From Candidatus Hydrogenedentota bacterium (GTDB lineage Bacteria; Hydrogenedentota; Hydrogenedentia; Hydrogenedentales; JAGMZX01): a stretch of DNA of 64,000 nt. Below are positions 1 through 8,589 of this stretch, one piece after another; the stretch's first letter is position 1, and every line of letters begins with the position of its first letter. The stretch lies in contig JAKQEQ010000193.1 in assembly GCA_029556545.1 (NCBI GenBank), positions 62,001-126,000 of the forward strand, written 5' to 3'. The translations under genes and the position numbers were made by a program. Under the pieces are notes generated by a model. The model was given only the letters and a program-made list of their open reading frames with translations. It ran no database searches and was not told where the DNA came from.

Positions 1-60
1 CCCTACTACATGGGGCTTTATCACGGGTTTATCGAGGAAATCCCCGAAGCCCCGGAGTGA
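1..60 (+). CDS. C-terminal end of an unidentified protein (partial)
   Basis: An open frame enters from the left edge and ends at TGA 58-60, giving the C-terminus PYYMGLYHGFIEEIPEAPE. Codons are ordinary for this DNA and no opposing gene covers the stretch, so it is probably the tail of a real plus-strand gene. Nineteen residues do not identify the family. It converges on the transporter gene that ends at 94, with only 33 bases between the two stops. Confidence 0.5.
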   Translation, partial: PYYMGLYHGFIEEIPEAPE

Positions 61-93
61 CCATGTCGGAATTCCGGCGGGTTCATCGGTCTA

Positions 94-1461
94 TTACGCC
101 CAGTCCTGCTCGATTTCCTCGAGGGTTCTGCCTTCGGTCCTTGGCACGAAGCGCCATACGAAGAAGAAGCACAGGACGCACATGACGGCGTAGAGGAAGA
201 AGCTGTTGCCGGAGAAGGTTTCGAGCAGCCAGGGAAAGGTCTGCGATACGCCGTAGCACGCGATCCACAGGCAGACCGTGGCGACGGACATGGCCGTGCC
301 CCGCACGCGGGTCGGGAAGATTTCCGATAGCACCACCCACACCACCGGCCCCATCGCGACGGCGAACGACGCCACGTAGGCCAATACGAGCAGTAACACG
401 AGCAACCCCTCGAATCGGTCAAGCTGGTACGCGAGGCCCAGCGCGGCCAGCGACGCGCCCATGCCGGCGGACGCCACGAGCAACAACCGTTTCCGGCCCA
501 CGCGATCGACCACCCAGATGGCGACGAGCGTGAACAGGACGTTCACGACGCCGACAATCACGGTTTCGTAGATTGCGGTGTCGGCGGCGCGCCCGACGCT
601 CTTGAAAATCTCGGGCGCGTAATACAGCACGACGTTGATGCCCGTTACTTGTTGCAGCACGGCGAGGGTGATCCCGACGAACATGGCCATGCGCATGCCC
701 GGTCTGAGCAGTTGCAGCACCGAGCGGTCTTCGTGGGCTATGGCGTCGCCGATCTCGGCCATGTCCGCCCGCGCCTGATCCGCGCCGTTGATGCGGGCGA
801 GGGTGGCGAAGGCCGCGACGTTCCGGCCGTTCTTGACGAGCCAGCGCGGGCTCTCGGGCACGGCGAAGAGCAGCACGAAGAACAACAGCGCGGGGATCGT
901 CTCGGAGGCGAACATCCAGCGCCAGCCCGAGGCGACGTTCCACGCTTCGCCGCCGATGTGCATGCCGAACCGCGCGATCAGGGCATTCACGAAGTAGACG
1001 ACCAGCATGCCGCCGACGATGGTCAGTTGATTCAGGGATACGAGGCGGCCCCGGATGCGCGCGGGCGCGACTTCGGCAATGTACAGCGGCGACAGCATGG
1101 ACGCCGCGCCGACGCCGAGTCCGCCCAATATCCGCGCAATCGCGAATTGCGTCACCGACTCGGGAATCGCGGACAGGACGGCGGACACCGAAAACAGGAC
1201 GGCGGAGAGTATGAGCACCTTCTTGCGGCCCAGCCAGTCGCTCAGGACGCCCGCGAAGCACGCCCCGACAATGCAGCCGGTCAACGCGCTGGACGCCGCC
1301 CAGCCGCGCATGTGCGCATCGAGCCCGAAGTAGTCGCTCAGGTAGCCGATGGCCCCCGAGATCACCGCCGTGTCGTAGCCGAAGAGCAGCCCGCCCAACG
1401 CCGCCACGGAAGCGAGCACGAAGGCATAACCGGCGCCGCCCTCCGAGTCCTGTCTTGACAT
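94..1461 (-). CDS. MFS sugar:proton symporter (sugar porter family, XylE/GLUT-like)
   Basis: A 455-residue inner-membrane transporter predicted to import a hexose or pentose with protons. Sugar-porter signatures appear in order: GGLLFGYDTAVISGAI in TM1, DWLGRKKVL between TM2 and TM3, PESPRWL before the central loop, QQVTGINVVLYYAPEIF in TM7, DRVGRKRLLL between TM8 and TM9, and LSEIFPTRVRGTAMS near TM10. About twelve hydrophobic segments fit the family's usual 450-500 residues. The frame is open up to 1710, but the family N-terminus begins at the ATG at 1461 (MSRQDSEGG); the 83 residues upstream look like translated promoter. The gene diverges from the UroD-like gene at 1685 across a 223-base shared upstream region. 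The sugar cannot be read from the sequence. Confidence 0.9.
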   Translation of the reverse strand: MSRQDSEGGAGYAFVLASVAALGGLLFGYDTAVISGAIGYLSDYFGLDAHMRGWAASSALTGCIVGACFAGVLSDWLGRKKVLILSAVLFSVSAVLSAIPESVTQFAIARILGGLGVGAASMLSPLYIAEVAPARIRGRLVSLNQLTIVGGMLVVYFVNALIARFGMHIGGEAWNVASGWRWMFASETIPALLFFVLLFAVPESPRWLVKNGRNVAAFATLARINGADQARADMAEIGDAIAHEDRSVLQLLRPGMRMAMFVGITLAVLQQVTGINVVLYYAPEIFKSVGRAADTAIYETVIVGVVNVLFTLVAIWVVDRVGRKRLLLVASAGMGASLAALGLAYQLDRFEGLLVLLLVLAYVASFAVAMGPVVWVVLSEIFPTRVRGTAMSVATVCLWIACYGVSQTFPWLLETFSGNSFFLYAVMCVLCFFFVWRFVPRTEGRTLEEIEQDWA

Positions 1462-1684
1462 GGTTCCCACGCTTTCCCATAGGCCGATCCGGCCGTGGCG
1501 ATGCGCCAGAGTCTTCCCCCCGGCGAAAGCCGCGGAGAGGCAAAGGCGACCGCTATCTAACAGGAACGGCGACGTGCGATGCAAGCGGATCGCGCGCGCC
1601 GCCGTTTGGGGGCGCTGTGCGGGGCCTGCTATATTGCGGGAAGCGTTGATGCCTTGAAGAAGCGATACGGGGAGAACCACGATC

Positions 1685-2950
1685 ATGACTTCGCGGGAGC
1701 GTGTGAACACCGCCTTGAATCATGCCGAGCCGGACCGGACGCCGCTGGACCTGGGCGCGTCGGCGGTCACCGGCATGCATGTCAGTTCGGTTTATCTTTT
1801 GCGGCAGGCCCTCGGGCTGGACGCGCCGGGGACGCCCGTGAAGGTGGTCGAGCCGTATCAGATGCTCGGCGAGATTGCGCCGGACCTGATCGACGCATTG
1901 GGCGTGGACGTGGTGGGTTTGGGCGGATCGCGCACGTTGTTCGGTTTCAGAAACGAGGGATGGAAGGAATGGCGGCTCTTCGACAACACGCCCGTGCTCG
2001 TGCCGGAGGCGTTCAACACGATGCCCGAGGCGAACGGCGATATCCTGATGTACCCGGGGGGCGACGCCACCGCCGCGCCGAGCGGCCGCATGCCGAAGGA
2101 CGGCTTCTATTTCGACACGATTATCCGGCAGGACCCGATCGACGAAGCGGCGCTTGACGTCGAGGACAACTTGCAGGAGTTCACGCCCATCAGCGACAGC
2201 GAACTCGACTGGTATCGCGCGGAGGCGCAGCGGCTCGCGGGAACGGACAAGGCGGTGCTGGCCTCGTTCGGCGGCGCGGCCTTCGGCGACATCGCCCTCG
2301 TGCCGGGACAATGGTTGAGGCGACCGCGCGGCATACGCGACATCGCGGAGTGGTACACGAGCACGCTCTGCCGCCGCGACTACGTCTACGAGGTTTTCTC
2401 GCGGCAATGCGACATGGCCTTGGCCAACTGGGAGAAGATTCACGCTATCGTGGGCGACCTCGTGACGGCGGTGTTCGTGACGGGGACGGATTTCGGCGCG
2501 CAGCACGGCCCGTTCATCGGCCTGGACGTGTATCGGGACCTCTACAAGCCGTTTCACCGGCGGGTGAACGACTGGATACACAGGAACACGGGCTGGAAAT
2601 CGTTCATCCACTCGTGCGGCAGCGTGCGGGTCTTTCTGGAGGATTTCATCGACGCCGGGTTCGACATCCTGAACCCGGTCCAGTGCTCGGCGCGGGACAT
2701 GGAAGCGCGGGAACTGAAGGAGGGCTACGGAGACCGGCTGGTGTTCTGGGGCGGGGGCGTGGACACGCAGCACACGCTGCCGTTCGGGACGCCGGAGGAG
2801 GTGGCGGCGCAGGTGCGGGAACGGGTGCGGATTTTCGGGCGGGGCGGCGGCTTCATATTCAACACGATCCACAACGTGCAAGCGCGGGTGCCCCGCGAGA
2901 ACCTGCTGGCGTTGTATAGGACGCTGCTTGAGTTGGCGGGAAACACGTAG
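1685..2950 (+). CDS. Uroporphyrinogen decarboxylase-like (URO-D superfamily) methyltransferase protein
   Basis: A 421-residue cytoplasmic protein. It opens with MTSRERVNTALNHAEPDRTP, the typical start of URO-D superfamily proteins outside heme synthesis, many of which are corrinoid-dependent methyltransferases of the MtaA/MtbA type. An HSCGS motif near residue 316 matches the His-x-Cys zinc site of that branch, but the usual C-terminal Cys/Ser in the APCHNIQ-like segment is replaced (FNTIHNVQ), so zinc-dependent methyl transfer is uncertain. The start has a GGGGAG ribosome site about 11 bases upstream. The divergent sugar transporter suggests a catabolic setting; a true HemE role is unlikely because the arginine-rich HemE N-terminus is absent. 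Confidence 0.85.
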   Translation: MTSRERVNTALNHAEPDRTPLDLGASAVTGMHVSSVYLLRQALGLDAPGTPVKVVEPYQMLGEIAPDLIDALGVDVVGLGGSRTLFGFRNEGWKEWRLFDNTPVLVPEAFNTMPEANGDILMYPGGDATAAPSGRMPKDGFYFDTIIRQDPIDEAALDVEDNLQEFTPISDSELDWYRAEAQRLAGTDKAVLASFGGAAFGDIALVPGQWLRRPRGIRDIAEWYTSTLCRRDYVYEVFSRQCDMALANWEKIHAIVGDLVTAVFVTGTDFGAQHGPFIGLDVYRDLYKPFHRRVNDWIHRNTGWKSFIHSCGSVRVFLEDFIDAGFDILNPVQCSARDMEARELKEGYGDRLVFWGGGVDTQHTLPFGTPEEVAAQVRERVRIFGRGGGFIFNTIHNVQARVPRENLLALYRTLLELAGNT

Positions 2951-3032
2951 CGCGCGCGACAAGGCGGACAGGACAACCGCGCACGCGGGGCGCGCGACTT
3001 CGGAACCGTGAATCACGCCGCGAACGGGGGCG

Positions 3033-4604
3033 TCACTGGGCCATCATCTTGCGGCAGTAGGCGGCCATGCGATCGCGGTGATCGTCGTCCCGTGAGGCGA
3101 CATTCGGCTGATCAATGACTGGGGCGTTCTCGTCGAGGTAGGTAGGGGGCAGATCGTCGAAACTGCGCCATGCTTCGATGGCCCGTGTGAGCGCCTGAAT
3201 CTCGTCCCGGCAGGCGGGATCGTCGTACCGATCATGGACCTCGGCGGGATCATGCTCGATATCGAAGAAGAGCGATTTGCCGTGTTTCCGTGACAGGAGC
3301 AGTTTGCGTGTTCCTGTTCGCGCCATGGCATGGGTGCCGCCGGCGCTCTCGGCAAACACGTGGTCACGTCCGATGTCCTCGGCGGCGAGGTCGATCCCGC
3401 GCATGCCGTCGGGCACCGCGCAGGACGCCTGTCGGAGGATGGTCGGCGCGACATCGATATTCGACACCATGGCCTGCGAGACGCGGCCGCCGAACTTGCC
3501 GGCGGGGTACTTGATAATGAGCGGGACTTTCACGAGCGGGTCGTACATGTAGTTGCCTTTCAAAAGCATGTGATGGCAGCCCAGGTACTCTCCGTGATCG
3601 CTTGTGTAGATGATCATTGTGTTGTCATACAAGCCCTTGCGCCGCAAGACCTCGATCATGCGGCCCACCTGGTGGTCGATCTGCTCGATGCTTGCGTAGT
3701 AATACGCCATTACCCGCTGGAGTGCGGCGACCGTGAGACTCTCGTGCGGGAAGTAGCCGCGGTGCAGTTCGAGGTCGTGAGGCAGGCAGGCGTCCGTCCA
3801 GCCCGGCAGCAGCGACAGCGCGTCGGGCTCATATCTCTCGGCCCACGACGCGGGGGGGTCAAACGGGTGGTGCGGCTTGATGAAGCCGACCATGAGGAGT
3901 TGGCCGGACGTTCCCCAGCCCTCGATGGTCTCGACCGCGTGATCGCCGATCCACTGGGTCGAGTAGAAGGCGTCCGGGAGGTTGGTCGGCAGCGCGCCGA
4001 AGGTTTGCCAGTACTCGGGCCGCGCGCGGTCCCGGTACTCCTTGCGTTGATCCTCAAGATCGTTCCTGTCGACGAGCCCGGCGTCCCGTAGCGCCCGGTG
4101 ATAGTCGTCGTCCCAGCGTCCCGGCCCGTCCTGCTCTGACAGTATCATCTCCTCGAAACCCACATCGAGATAGGTGGGGGTGAAGTGCATCTTCCCCACG
4201 GCCTTGGTTGGATACCCGGCGTGTTTCAGCACGGAAGGAAAGGTCTCGGTCCCCGGGAACAAGGTGCAGTGGTTTGTCCAGCCGCGATGCTCGTGAACGT
4301 AGCGCCCGGACAGGAGCGAGTAGCGCGACGGCGTGCAGACGGGGTATGGGCAGAAGCTGTTCTCGAAGCGCACGCCGTCGGTGGCTATCGCGTCGAGGTG
4401 GGGCGTGCGAATCTCGTTGTTGCTGTAAGCGCCGAGGCACTCGATCCGATGCTGGTCCCCGTGGATTAGCAGCACGTTTGGCCGCGCCGCCGTGCGTGCG
4501 GATGCGGTTGCAGCGTCGTCCTGTGCGCGGGCGCACACCGACGCCCCGGCGAGTGTGGCCGCCGCCGAGCCCAGGAAACCGCGTCGGTCTATTCTGTCCG
4601 CCAT
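3033..4604 (-). CDS. Tat-exported sulfatase (arylsulfatase/choline-sulfatase-like)
   Basis: A 523-residue sulfate-ester hydrolase. Residues 5-27 form a twin-arginine signal (DRRGFLGSAAATLAGASVCA), so the enzyme should be exported folded. The S1 sulfatase core follows: RPNVLLIHGDQHR near residue 41 holds early metal ligands, and CTPSRYSLLSGR from Cys90 is the motif whose cysteine is converted to formylglycine. Later TSDHGEYLGCHHMLLKG supplies further metal and sulfate ligands. The frame stays open far upstream, antisense to the next gene, but the Tat signal fixes the start at 4604. Sulfatases are abundant in PVC-like bacteria that degrade sulfated glycans; the substrate is not evident. Confidence 0.93.
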   Translation of the reverse strand: MADRIDRRGFLGSAAATLAGASVCARAQDDAATASARTAARPNVLLIHGDQHRIECLGAYSNNEIRTPHLDAIATDGVRFENSFCPYPVCTPSRYSLLSGRYVHEHRGWTNHCTLFPGTETFPSVLKHAGYPTKAVGKMHFTPTYLDVGFEEMILSEQDGPGRWDDDYHRALRDAGLVDRNDLEDQRKEYRDRARPEYWQTFGALPTNLPDAFYSTQWIGDHAVETIEGWGTSGQLLMVGFIKPHHPFDPPASWAERYEPDALSLLPGWTDACLPHDLELHRGYFPHESLTVAALQRVMAYYYASIEQIDHQVGRMIEVLRRKGLYDNTMIIYTSDHGEYLGCHHMLLKGNYMYDPLVKVPLIIKYPAGKFGGRVSQAMVSNIDVAPTILRQASCAVPDGMRGIDLAAEDIGRDHVFAESAGGTHAMARTGTRKLLLSRKHGKSLFFDIEHDPAEVHDRYDDPACRDEIQALTRAIEAWRSFDDLPPTYLDENAPVIDQPNVASRDDDHRDRMAAYCRKMMAQ

Positions 4605-4760
4605 GGGATGCCTCCTCTCCGCCAGTATACCTAGCAAGCAGCCGCGCTGCGATTCGCACGTTTCGACATGCATCGCCGGATATGGCCTGATAGAATAGCG
4701 CTTGGGGCTTGGTGACTGTGGTTCCCGCGACATCGGCCCAATAACGGAGTACTTTCGCCC

Positions 4761-5819
4761 ATGAACTTGCCCTTTTCCGACCATGACCACCCCGAGACCG
4801 CGTTCGCGTTGGCGGCGGTGCGCGCGGCGGCCCGGTTGACGACGCGCGTGCGCGCGGAGATGCCGCACGCGAAGATCACGAAGACCGACTTGAGTCCGGT
4901 GACGGTGGCGGACTTCGCGGTGCAGGCGTATATCGCGCGTGCGCTGGCCGAGGCGTTTCCCGGGGACGCGCTGGTGGGGGAGGAGCGCGCGGCGGCCCTC
5001 GAAGCGGACGACGGCGCGGCGATGCGGGCGCTCGTGGCCGAGTTCGTGCGGGAGGAAGCGCCGGATGCCACTGAGGCGCGGGTCTGCGCCTGGATCGAGC
5101 GGGGCGCGGGCGCGGCGGAGGGGCGGTTCTGGGTCCTGGACCCCGTGGACGGGACGAAGGGCTACCTGCGCGGCGGGCAATATGCCATTGCCTTCGCGCT
5201 CATCGAGGACGGCGTCGTGCAATTGGGCGTGCTTGGCTGCCCCGGTCTGGATGCGCAGTGTCGTCCGGCGGAGAACGGACCGGGCGCGTTGCTCGTGGCT
5301 CGGCGCGGCGGGGGCGCATGGTGTGGTCCCCTCGCGGATGGTCCCGGCGAATTCGTGCAATTGCACGCGTCGGACTGTGCGGACGCGCGGCGGGCGCGTC
5401 TCTTGCGGTCTTTCGAGGCAAGCCACACGAATGAAGGGCAGATTGAGGCCATCGCCGCGCGACTCGGGCTTGCCGCGCCGCCCGTGTTGATGGACAGCCA
5501 GGCGAAATATGCCGTGCTGGCCGCGGGCGGCGGCGAGTTGATGCTGCGCCTCCTGTCGCCGAAACAGCCCGACTACAAGGAACGCATCTGGGACCAGGCG
5601 GCGGGGAGCATCGTGGTCGAGGCGGCGGGGGGACGGGTCACGGATCTGTGCGGTCATCCGTTCGATTTCAGCGCGGGCCGGTTGCTGGAACGGAACACCG
5701 GCGTATTCGCGTCGAACGGACCGCTGCACGACGCGGGGCTCGAAGCGATTGCGGCTCTGGGGACTGGCACAAGCGACCCCGCGCTTCGCGGGGGAGACGT
5801 GCCTGTCCTCCCAAGTTAG
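4761..5819 (+). CDS. cysQ: CysQ-like 3'(2'),5'-bisphosphate nucleotidase (inositol monophosphatase superfamily)
   Basis: A 352-residue magnesium-dependent phosphatase expected to turn 3'-phosphoadenosine 5'-phosphate into AMP, which removes the by-product of sulfate activation. Metal-site motifs are present: VGEER near residue 73, DPVDGTKGYLRGG near 131 and IWDQAAGSIVVEAAGG near 277. The DPVDGTKGYLRG form favours the Hal2/Met22 branch over inositol monophosphatases. The domain is complete by about residue 330. The last twenty or so residues (from GTGTSDPALRGGD) and the stop codon lie inside a palindromic repeat, so the tail probably comes from an inserted element. The start is divergent from the sulfatase, with 156 bases between. 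Confidence 0.85.
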   Translation: MNLPFSDHDHPETAFALAAVRAAARLTTRVRAEMPHAKITKTDLSPVTVADFAVQAYIARALAEAFPGDALVGEERAAALEADDGAAMRALVAEFVREEAPDATEARVCAWIERGAGAAEGRFWVLDPVDGTKGYLRGGQYAIAFALIEDGVVQLGVLGCPGLDAQCRPAENGPGALLVARRGGGAWCGPLADGPGEFVQLHASDCADARRARLLRSFEASHTNEGQIEAIAARLGLAAPPVLMDSQAKYAVLAAGGGELMLRLLSPKQPDYKERIWDQAAGSIVVEAAGGRVTDLCGHPFDFSAGRLLERNTGVFASNGPLHDAGLEAIAALGTGTSDPALRGGDVPVLPS

Positions 5820-5861
5820 CCCCAGTCCCCCCAAGTTTGGGGCCGCTTGCGCGGCAAGCGG
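5759..5861. repeat. Cluster of nested and consecutive short-loop hairpins
   Basis: The segment is bounded on its left part by a perfect 9-base inverted repeat GGGGACTGG (5759-5767) and CCAGTCCCC (5822-5830). Inside lie GGCAC/GTGCC (5766-5770, 5799-5803) and the hairpin CCCCGCG-CTT-CGCGGGG (5777-5793). Directly after come CCCCAA-GT-TTGGGG (5829-5842) and CCGCTTGC-GCG-GCAAGCGG (5843-5861). Stems are perfect with 2-3-base loops, a layout typical of REP-like elements. It covers the end of the cysQ-like gene, including its stop codon, and lies upstream of the bamD-like operon. Confidence 0.7.
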
Positions 5862-5928
5862 GTTGCCTGCTAGTATCCGGGAGGCCGGTAAGTATGCCGG
5901 GAGTGTCCCCGCGCGCGGAGAGGCGCGG

Positions 5929-5955
5929 ACCACGGGCGGGACGCCCGTGCCACGA
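5929..5955. repeat. Palindromic intergenic repeat, copy 1
   Basis: CACGGGCG-GGA-CGCCCGTG at 5931-5949 is a perfect 8-base stem with a 3-base loop, followed by CCACG. The same 19 bases recur at 12274-12292. Its translation gives the GRDARA/TGVPPVV-type peptides often seen in spurious proteins from PVC-group genomes (recollection). It ends only about 20 bases before the bamD-like start codon, so it belongs to that operon's leader. Confidence 0.75.
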
Positions 5956-5969
5956 AGAGAGGGTACAAC

Positions 5970-6971
5970 ATGTCCAGGCGATGGTGTGTGGCCGCAACGG
6001 CGTGCGCTTTCTTGGCGTTGGTCGCGGCGGATGCCCAGGCGCAGTGGCGCTGGACGCCGCAGACGGGCCGTTTTGTAAACATCAAGAATCTGCCGAAGGA
6101 AACGCCGGAGATTCAGGTCGAATATGCCCGGGGCTTGTATATGAACGGGCGCTATAAGGAGGCGTACCGGGAGACGGAGAAGTTCGAGCAGTTCTACAGT
6201 GACACGGAATACGCGGACGACAACCAGTTCCTCCGCGGCGAAATCCGGCTGGCCCAGGGCAAGCACCTCGCCGCCGCGCGCGAGTTCCAGCAGGTCATCG
6301 CGAATTATCCGGACAGCGACCTTTTTGACGCCGTGATCGCGAAGCAGTACGAGATTGGCGACGGGCTCTACGACCTGGGCACGAAGCGGGCGTTGCGGTG
6401 GTGGCCGATGTTCCGGCATCGCCCGCTCAAGCGGGCGGCCGAGGTGTATGGGATGGTCATCCGCAATCAGCCGTTCACGACGGCGGCGGCCGAGGCGCAG
6501 TACAAGGTGGGCCTGTGCCACTTCGCGCGCAAGGCGTACCTGGAGGCGGCCTACGAGTACCGGCGCGTGATCGAGGATTACGCCGGGTCCGAGTGGGTGG
6601 ACGAGGCCGGCGAAGGGCTGGCCTTGTGCTACTACCGCATGTCCCTCCCGCCGGAATACGATCAGGCCCCGAGCGAGTTGGCCATCAACGCCATCGACGA
6701 TTTCAAGGCCCGTTTCCCCGAGGATGCGCGGGTGGCGGACCTCGACGGGAAACGCGTCGAGATGCGGGAAAACATCGCGATGCAGCGGCTGGTTACGGCG
6801 CGGTTCTACGAGCGGCGCCGCGAGTTTCCGGCGGCGCGGTTATGCTATGAGGTGGTCGTCGAGCAGTTTCCCGAAACCGAAGCGGCCAAGGGCGCGCAGA
6901 GGTGGATCGACGAACACCCTGGCGTCGAGAGTCCGTTCAGCAAGGGCATCGGTCGCGAAAGCCGGGACTAG
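5970..6971 (+). CDS. BamD-like outer-membrane assembly protein with TPR repeats
   Basis: A 333-residue exported protein. Residues 1-25 form a signal peptide ending AADAQAQ. There is no lipobox cysteine, unlike true BamD lipoproteins. The body is a series of TPR-type helices: VEYARGLYMNGRYKEAYRE, then FLRGEIRLAQGKHLAAAREF with the BamD-typical VIANYPDSD, then CHFARKAYLEAAYEYRRVIEDY. BamD works with BamA to insert beta-barrels into the outer membrane. The start at 5970 has an AGAGAGGG ribosome site. The gene is 3 bases upstream of an LptE-like gene, an envelope-biogenesis context that supports the call. A YbgF/CpoB-like TPR protein is the alternative. Confidence 0.7.
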   Translation: MSRRWCVAATACAFLALVAADAQAQWRWTPQTGRFVNIKNLPKETPEIQVEYARGLYMNGRYKEAYRETEKFEQFYSDTEYADDNQFLRGEIRLAQGKHLAAAREFQQVIANYPDSDLFDAVIAKQYEIGDGLYDLGTKRALRWWPMFRHRPLKRAAEVYGMVIRNQPFTTAAAEAQYKVGLCHFARKAYLEAAYEYRRVIEDYAGSEWVDEAGEGLALCYYRMSLPPEYDQAPSELAINAIDDFKARFPEDARVADLDGKRVEMRENIAMQRLVTARFYERRREFPAARLCYEVVVEQFPETEAAKGAQRWIDEHPGVESPFSKGIGRESRD

Positions 6972-6974
6972 GGC

Positions 6975-7541
6975 GTGATATCCGGAATGCGATATGCGGT
7001 GTCAAGCGCGTTACTGTGCGCGCTGCTCGCAGGCTGCGGCTACACGACGGAGAGCACCCTCCCGACAAAGTACCAGACGGTCTTTGTCTCGACATTCAAG
7101 GACATGAGCCCCCAATACGACTTGCAGGCCCCGCTCACGAACGCGCTTGTGCGCAAGTTCATCACCGACGGGCGGCTCCAGGTGGCGAAGCGGGACGATG
7201 CGGACCTCGTGCTTGAGGGCGCCATCCTCGACTATCGCATGAAGGGCCTGACCTTCGACCAGGCGGACGATGTGACCCAGTTTGTGGTCGTCGTCGCGGC
7301 GGCGGCGCGTTTAACCGACGCCGAATCCGGCGAAGTCCTCTGGGAAGACCCCCTCATGGCCGGGGAAACGACGTATTACACCCGCGCGGCGGGGCAGTCT
7401 TCCGACCGGCTGCGCGGCAACGCCGAGGTCTTTCTGCCGACCGTGCGGTCCTTTTCGACCGAAGAGGAGAACCGGGCGGCGGCGGAGGCGCTCGAACAAC
7501 TAGCCTCCGACATCTTCTACCGCACGGTGGAGCCGTGGTGA
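6975..7541 (+). CDS. lptE: LptE-like LPS-assembly lipoprotein
   Basis: A small lipoprotein of about 188 residues. The N-terminus ends in lipobox LLAGC, whose cysteine would be lipidated at the outer membrane. The following FVSTFKDMSPQYDLQAPLTN and LVRKFITDGRLQV segments match the LptE/RlpB fold, which plugs the LptD barrel and places LPS in the outer leaflet. The GTG at 6975 opens the frame; the ATG at 6987 is an equally good start and leaves a 16-residue signal. It follows the bamD-like gene by 3 bases and precedes holA by 4. LptE next to HolA is a common bacterial arrangement. Confidence 0.8.
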   Translation: MISGMRYAVSSALLCALLAGCGYTTESTLPTKYQTVFVSTFKDMSPQYDLQAPLTNALVRKFITDGRLQVAKRDDADLVLEGAILDYRMKGLTFDQADDVTQFVVVVAAAARLTDAESGEVLWEDPLMAGETTYYTRAAGQSSDRLRGNAEVFLPTVRSFSTEEENRAAAEALEQLASDIFYRTVEPW

Positions 7542-7545
7542 GGGC

Positions 7546-8589
7546 GTGCAGGTTCAGGAATTCCTAGACCGCTTCAATCCGGGGCGCGTGCCCCCGGTCG
7601 TCTTGTTGTGTCCGGGAACCGCGGGGAAGAGCAAGAACGTCACCTTCGAGCCCGTAAGAGCCCAGCAAGCGGCCGATCGCATCGTCGAGGCCTTCATCGA
7701 CCCTTCCCTCCGCGACCTCGCCTATGCCTTGTACTACGGAGACGAAGCGGACCCCGCCGGCGTGGTTCTCGAAGCGCAGACGCTCCCGTTCCTCGCCGAC
7801 CGGCGCGTCGTCGAGGTCCGCAACGCCGATGTCTACGAAACCGAAACGCGCGGGAAGGCGATCCACGCCTATCTCGCGTCGCCCAACGAGACGACCGTGC
7901 TAATCCTCGTTGCGTCGCGCATCGACCGGCGACTCAAGTTCTTCAAGGCGTGCCAGAAGGCGGGCGAGATCATCGAGTGCCCCGAGTTGTCCGAGAGGGA
8001 AGTGCATGCGTGGGTGGGCGAGAGAATGGACACGCTCGGCAAGCGCATCGACGGCGATGCGGTCAGCGAACTGGTGCGCCGGGCCGGAACGCGCCTCGGC
8101 GACGTGAACAACGCCATCCAGGTCGTGGCGGACTACGTGGGCGGCAAGGGGCGCGTGACGCAGGAGGACGTCGCGGGGGCGTGCGCCGACGTGGCCGAGG
8201 AGGAGATTTGGGCGCTCACGGATGCCATCGCCGCGTCGGAAGTGGGCAAGGCCGTGACGGCGCTGCGGAAGCTGCTCGCGTTTGGGAAAGCGCCCGACGA
8301 AATCATGGGGACGATTAACTGGCTGGTGAAAATGACCTACGGGGTTCTTGTCCCCGAGAGCGGCCAGAAAGTCCATGCTTTCGTGGCGGACAAAGTGAGG
8401 AAACTCGGCGACAAGTTCGGGCGCGCCAAGACGCAAGACGCCTTCAAACTTTGCACCAGCACCCATTTCATGATGCGCAGTACAGGCGTCGACCCCGAAC
8501 TCGCCCTCGAATTGCTCGTCATCAAGCTCGCCGCGCCGCGCAAGGCCCCCCAGCCCAAGCGCGGCGCCGTCTTCAGGGGGCAGTGTTGA
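7546..8589 (+). CDS. holA: DNA polymerase III subunit delta
   Basis: A 347-residue clamp-loader subunit that opens the beta sliding clamp for loading on primed DNA. The order of elements is that of HolA: an N-terminal AAA+-like domain with YALYYGDEAD and the strand pair FLADRRVVEVRNAD, a region with VLILVASRIDRRLKFFKAC, then the three-helix lid with LVRRAGTRLGDVNNAIQ and the helical collar domain with EEIWALTDAIAASEVGKAV. The Walker A motif is not functional, as usual for delta. It starts at GTG 7546, four bases after the lptE stop, so the two genes are probably translated together. Its 3' end overlaps the convergent gene by 17 bases. Confidence 0.88.
   Translation: MQVQEFLDRFNPGRVPPVVLLCPGTAGKSKNVTFEPVRAQQAADRIVEAFIDPSLRDLAYALYYGDEADPAGVVLEAQTLPFLADRRVVEVRNADVYETETRGKAIHAYLASPNETTVLILVASRIDRRLKFFKACQKAGEIIECPELSEREVHAWVGERMDTLGKRIDGDAVSELVRRAGTRLGDVNNAIQVVADYVGGKGRVTQEDVAGACADVAEEEIWALTDAIAASEVGKAVTALRKLLAFGKAPDEIMGTINWLVKMTYGVLVPESGQKVHAFVADKVRKLGDKFGRAKTQDAFKLCTSTHFMMRSTGVDPELALELLVIKLAAPRKAPQPKRGAVFRGQC

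Noticed and set aside
1553-3016. 487-codon minus-strand frame opposite the UroD-like gene
   Set aside because: His/Arg/Val-rich shadow of a gene with clear family motifs on the plus strand.
4605-6521. Long upstream extension of the sulfatase frame (639 extra codons)
   Set aside because: It is antisense to the CysQ-like and BamD-like genes, is rich in Arg/Pro, and the Tat signal sets the start at 4604.
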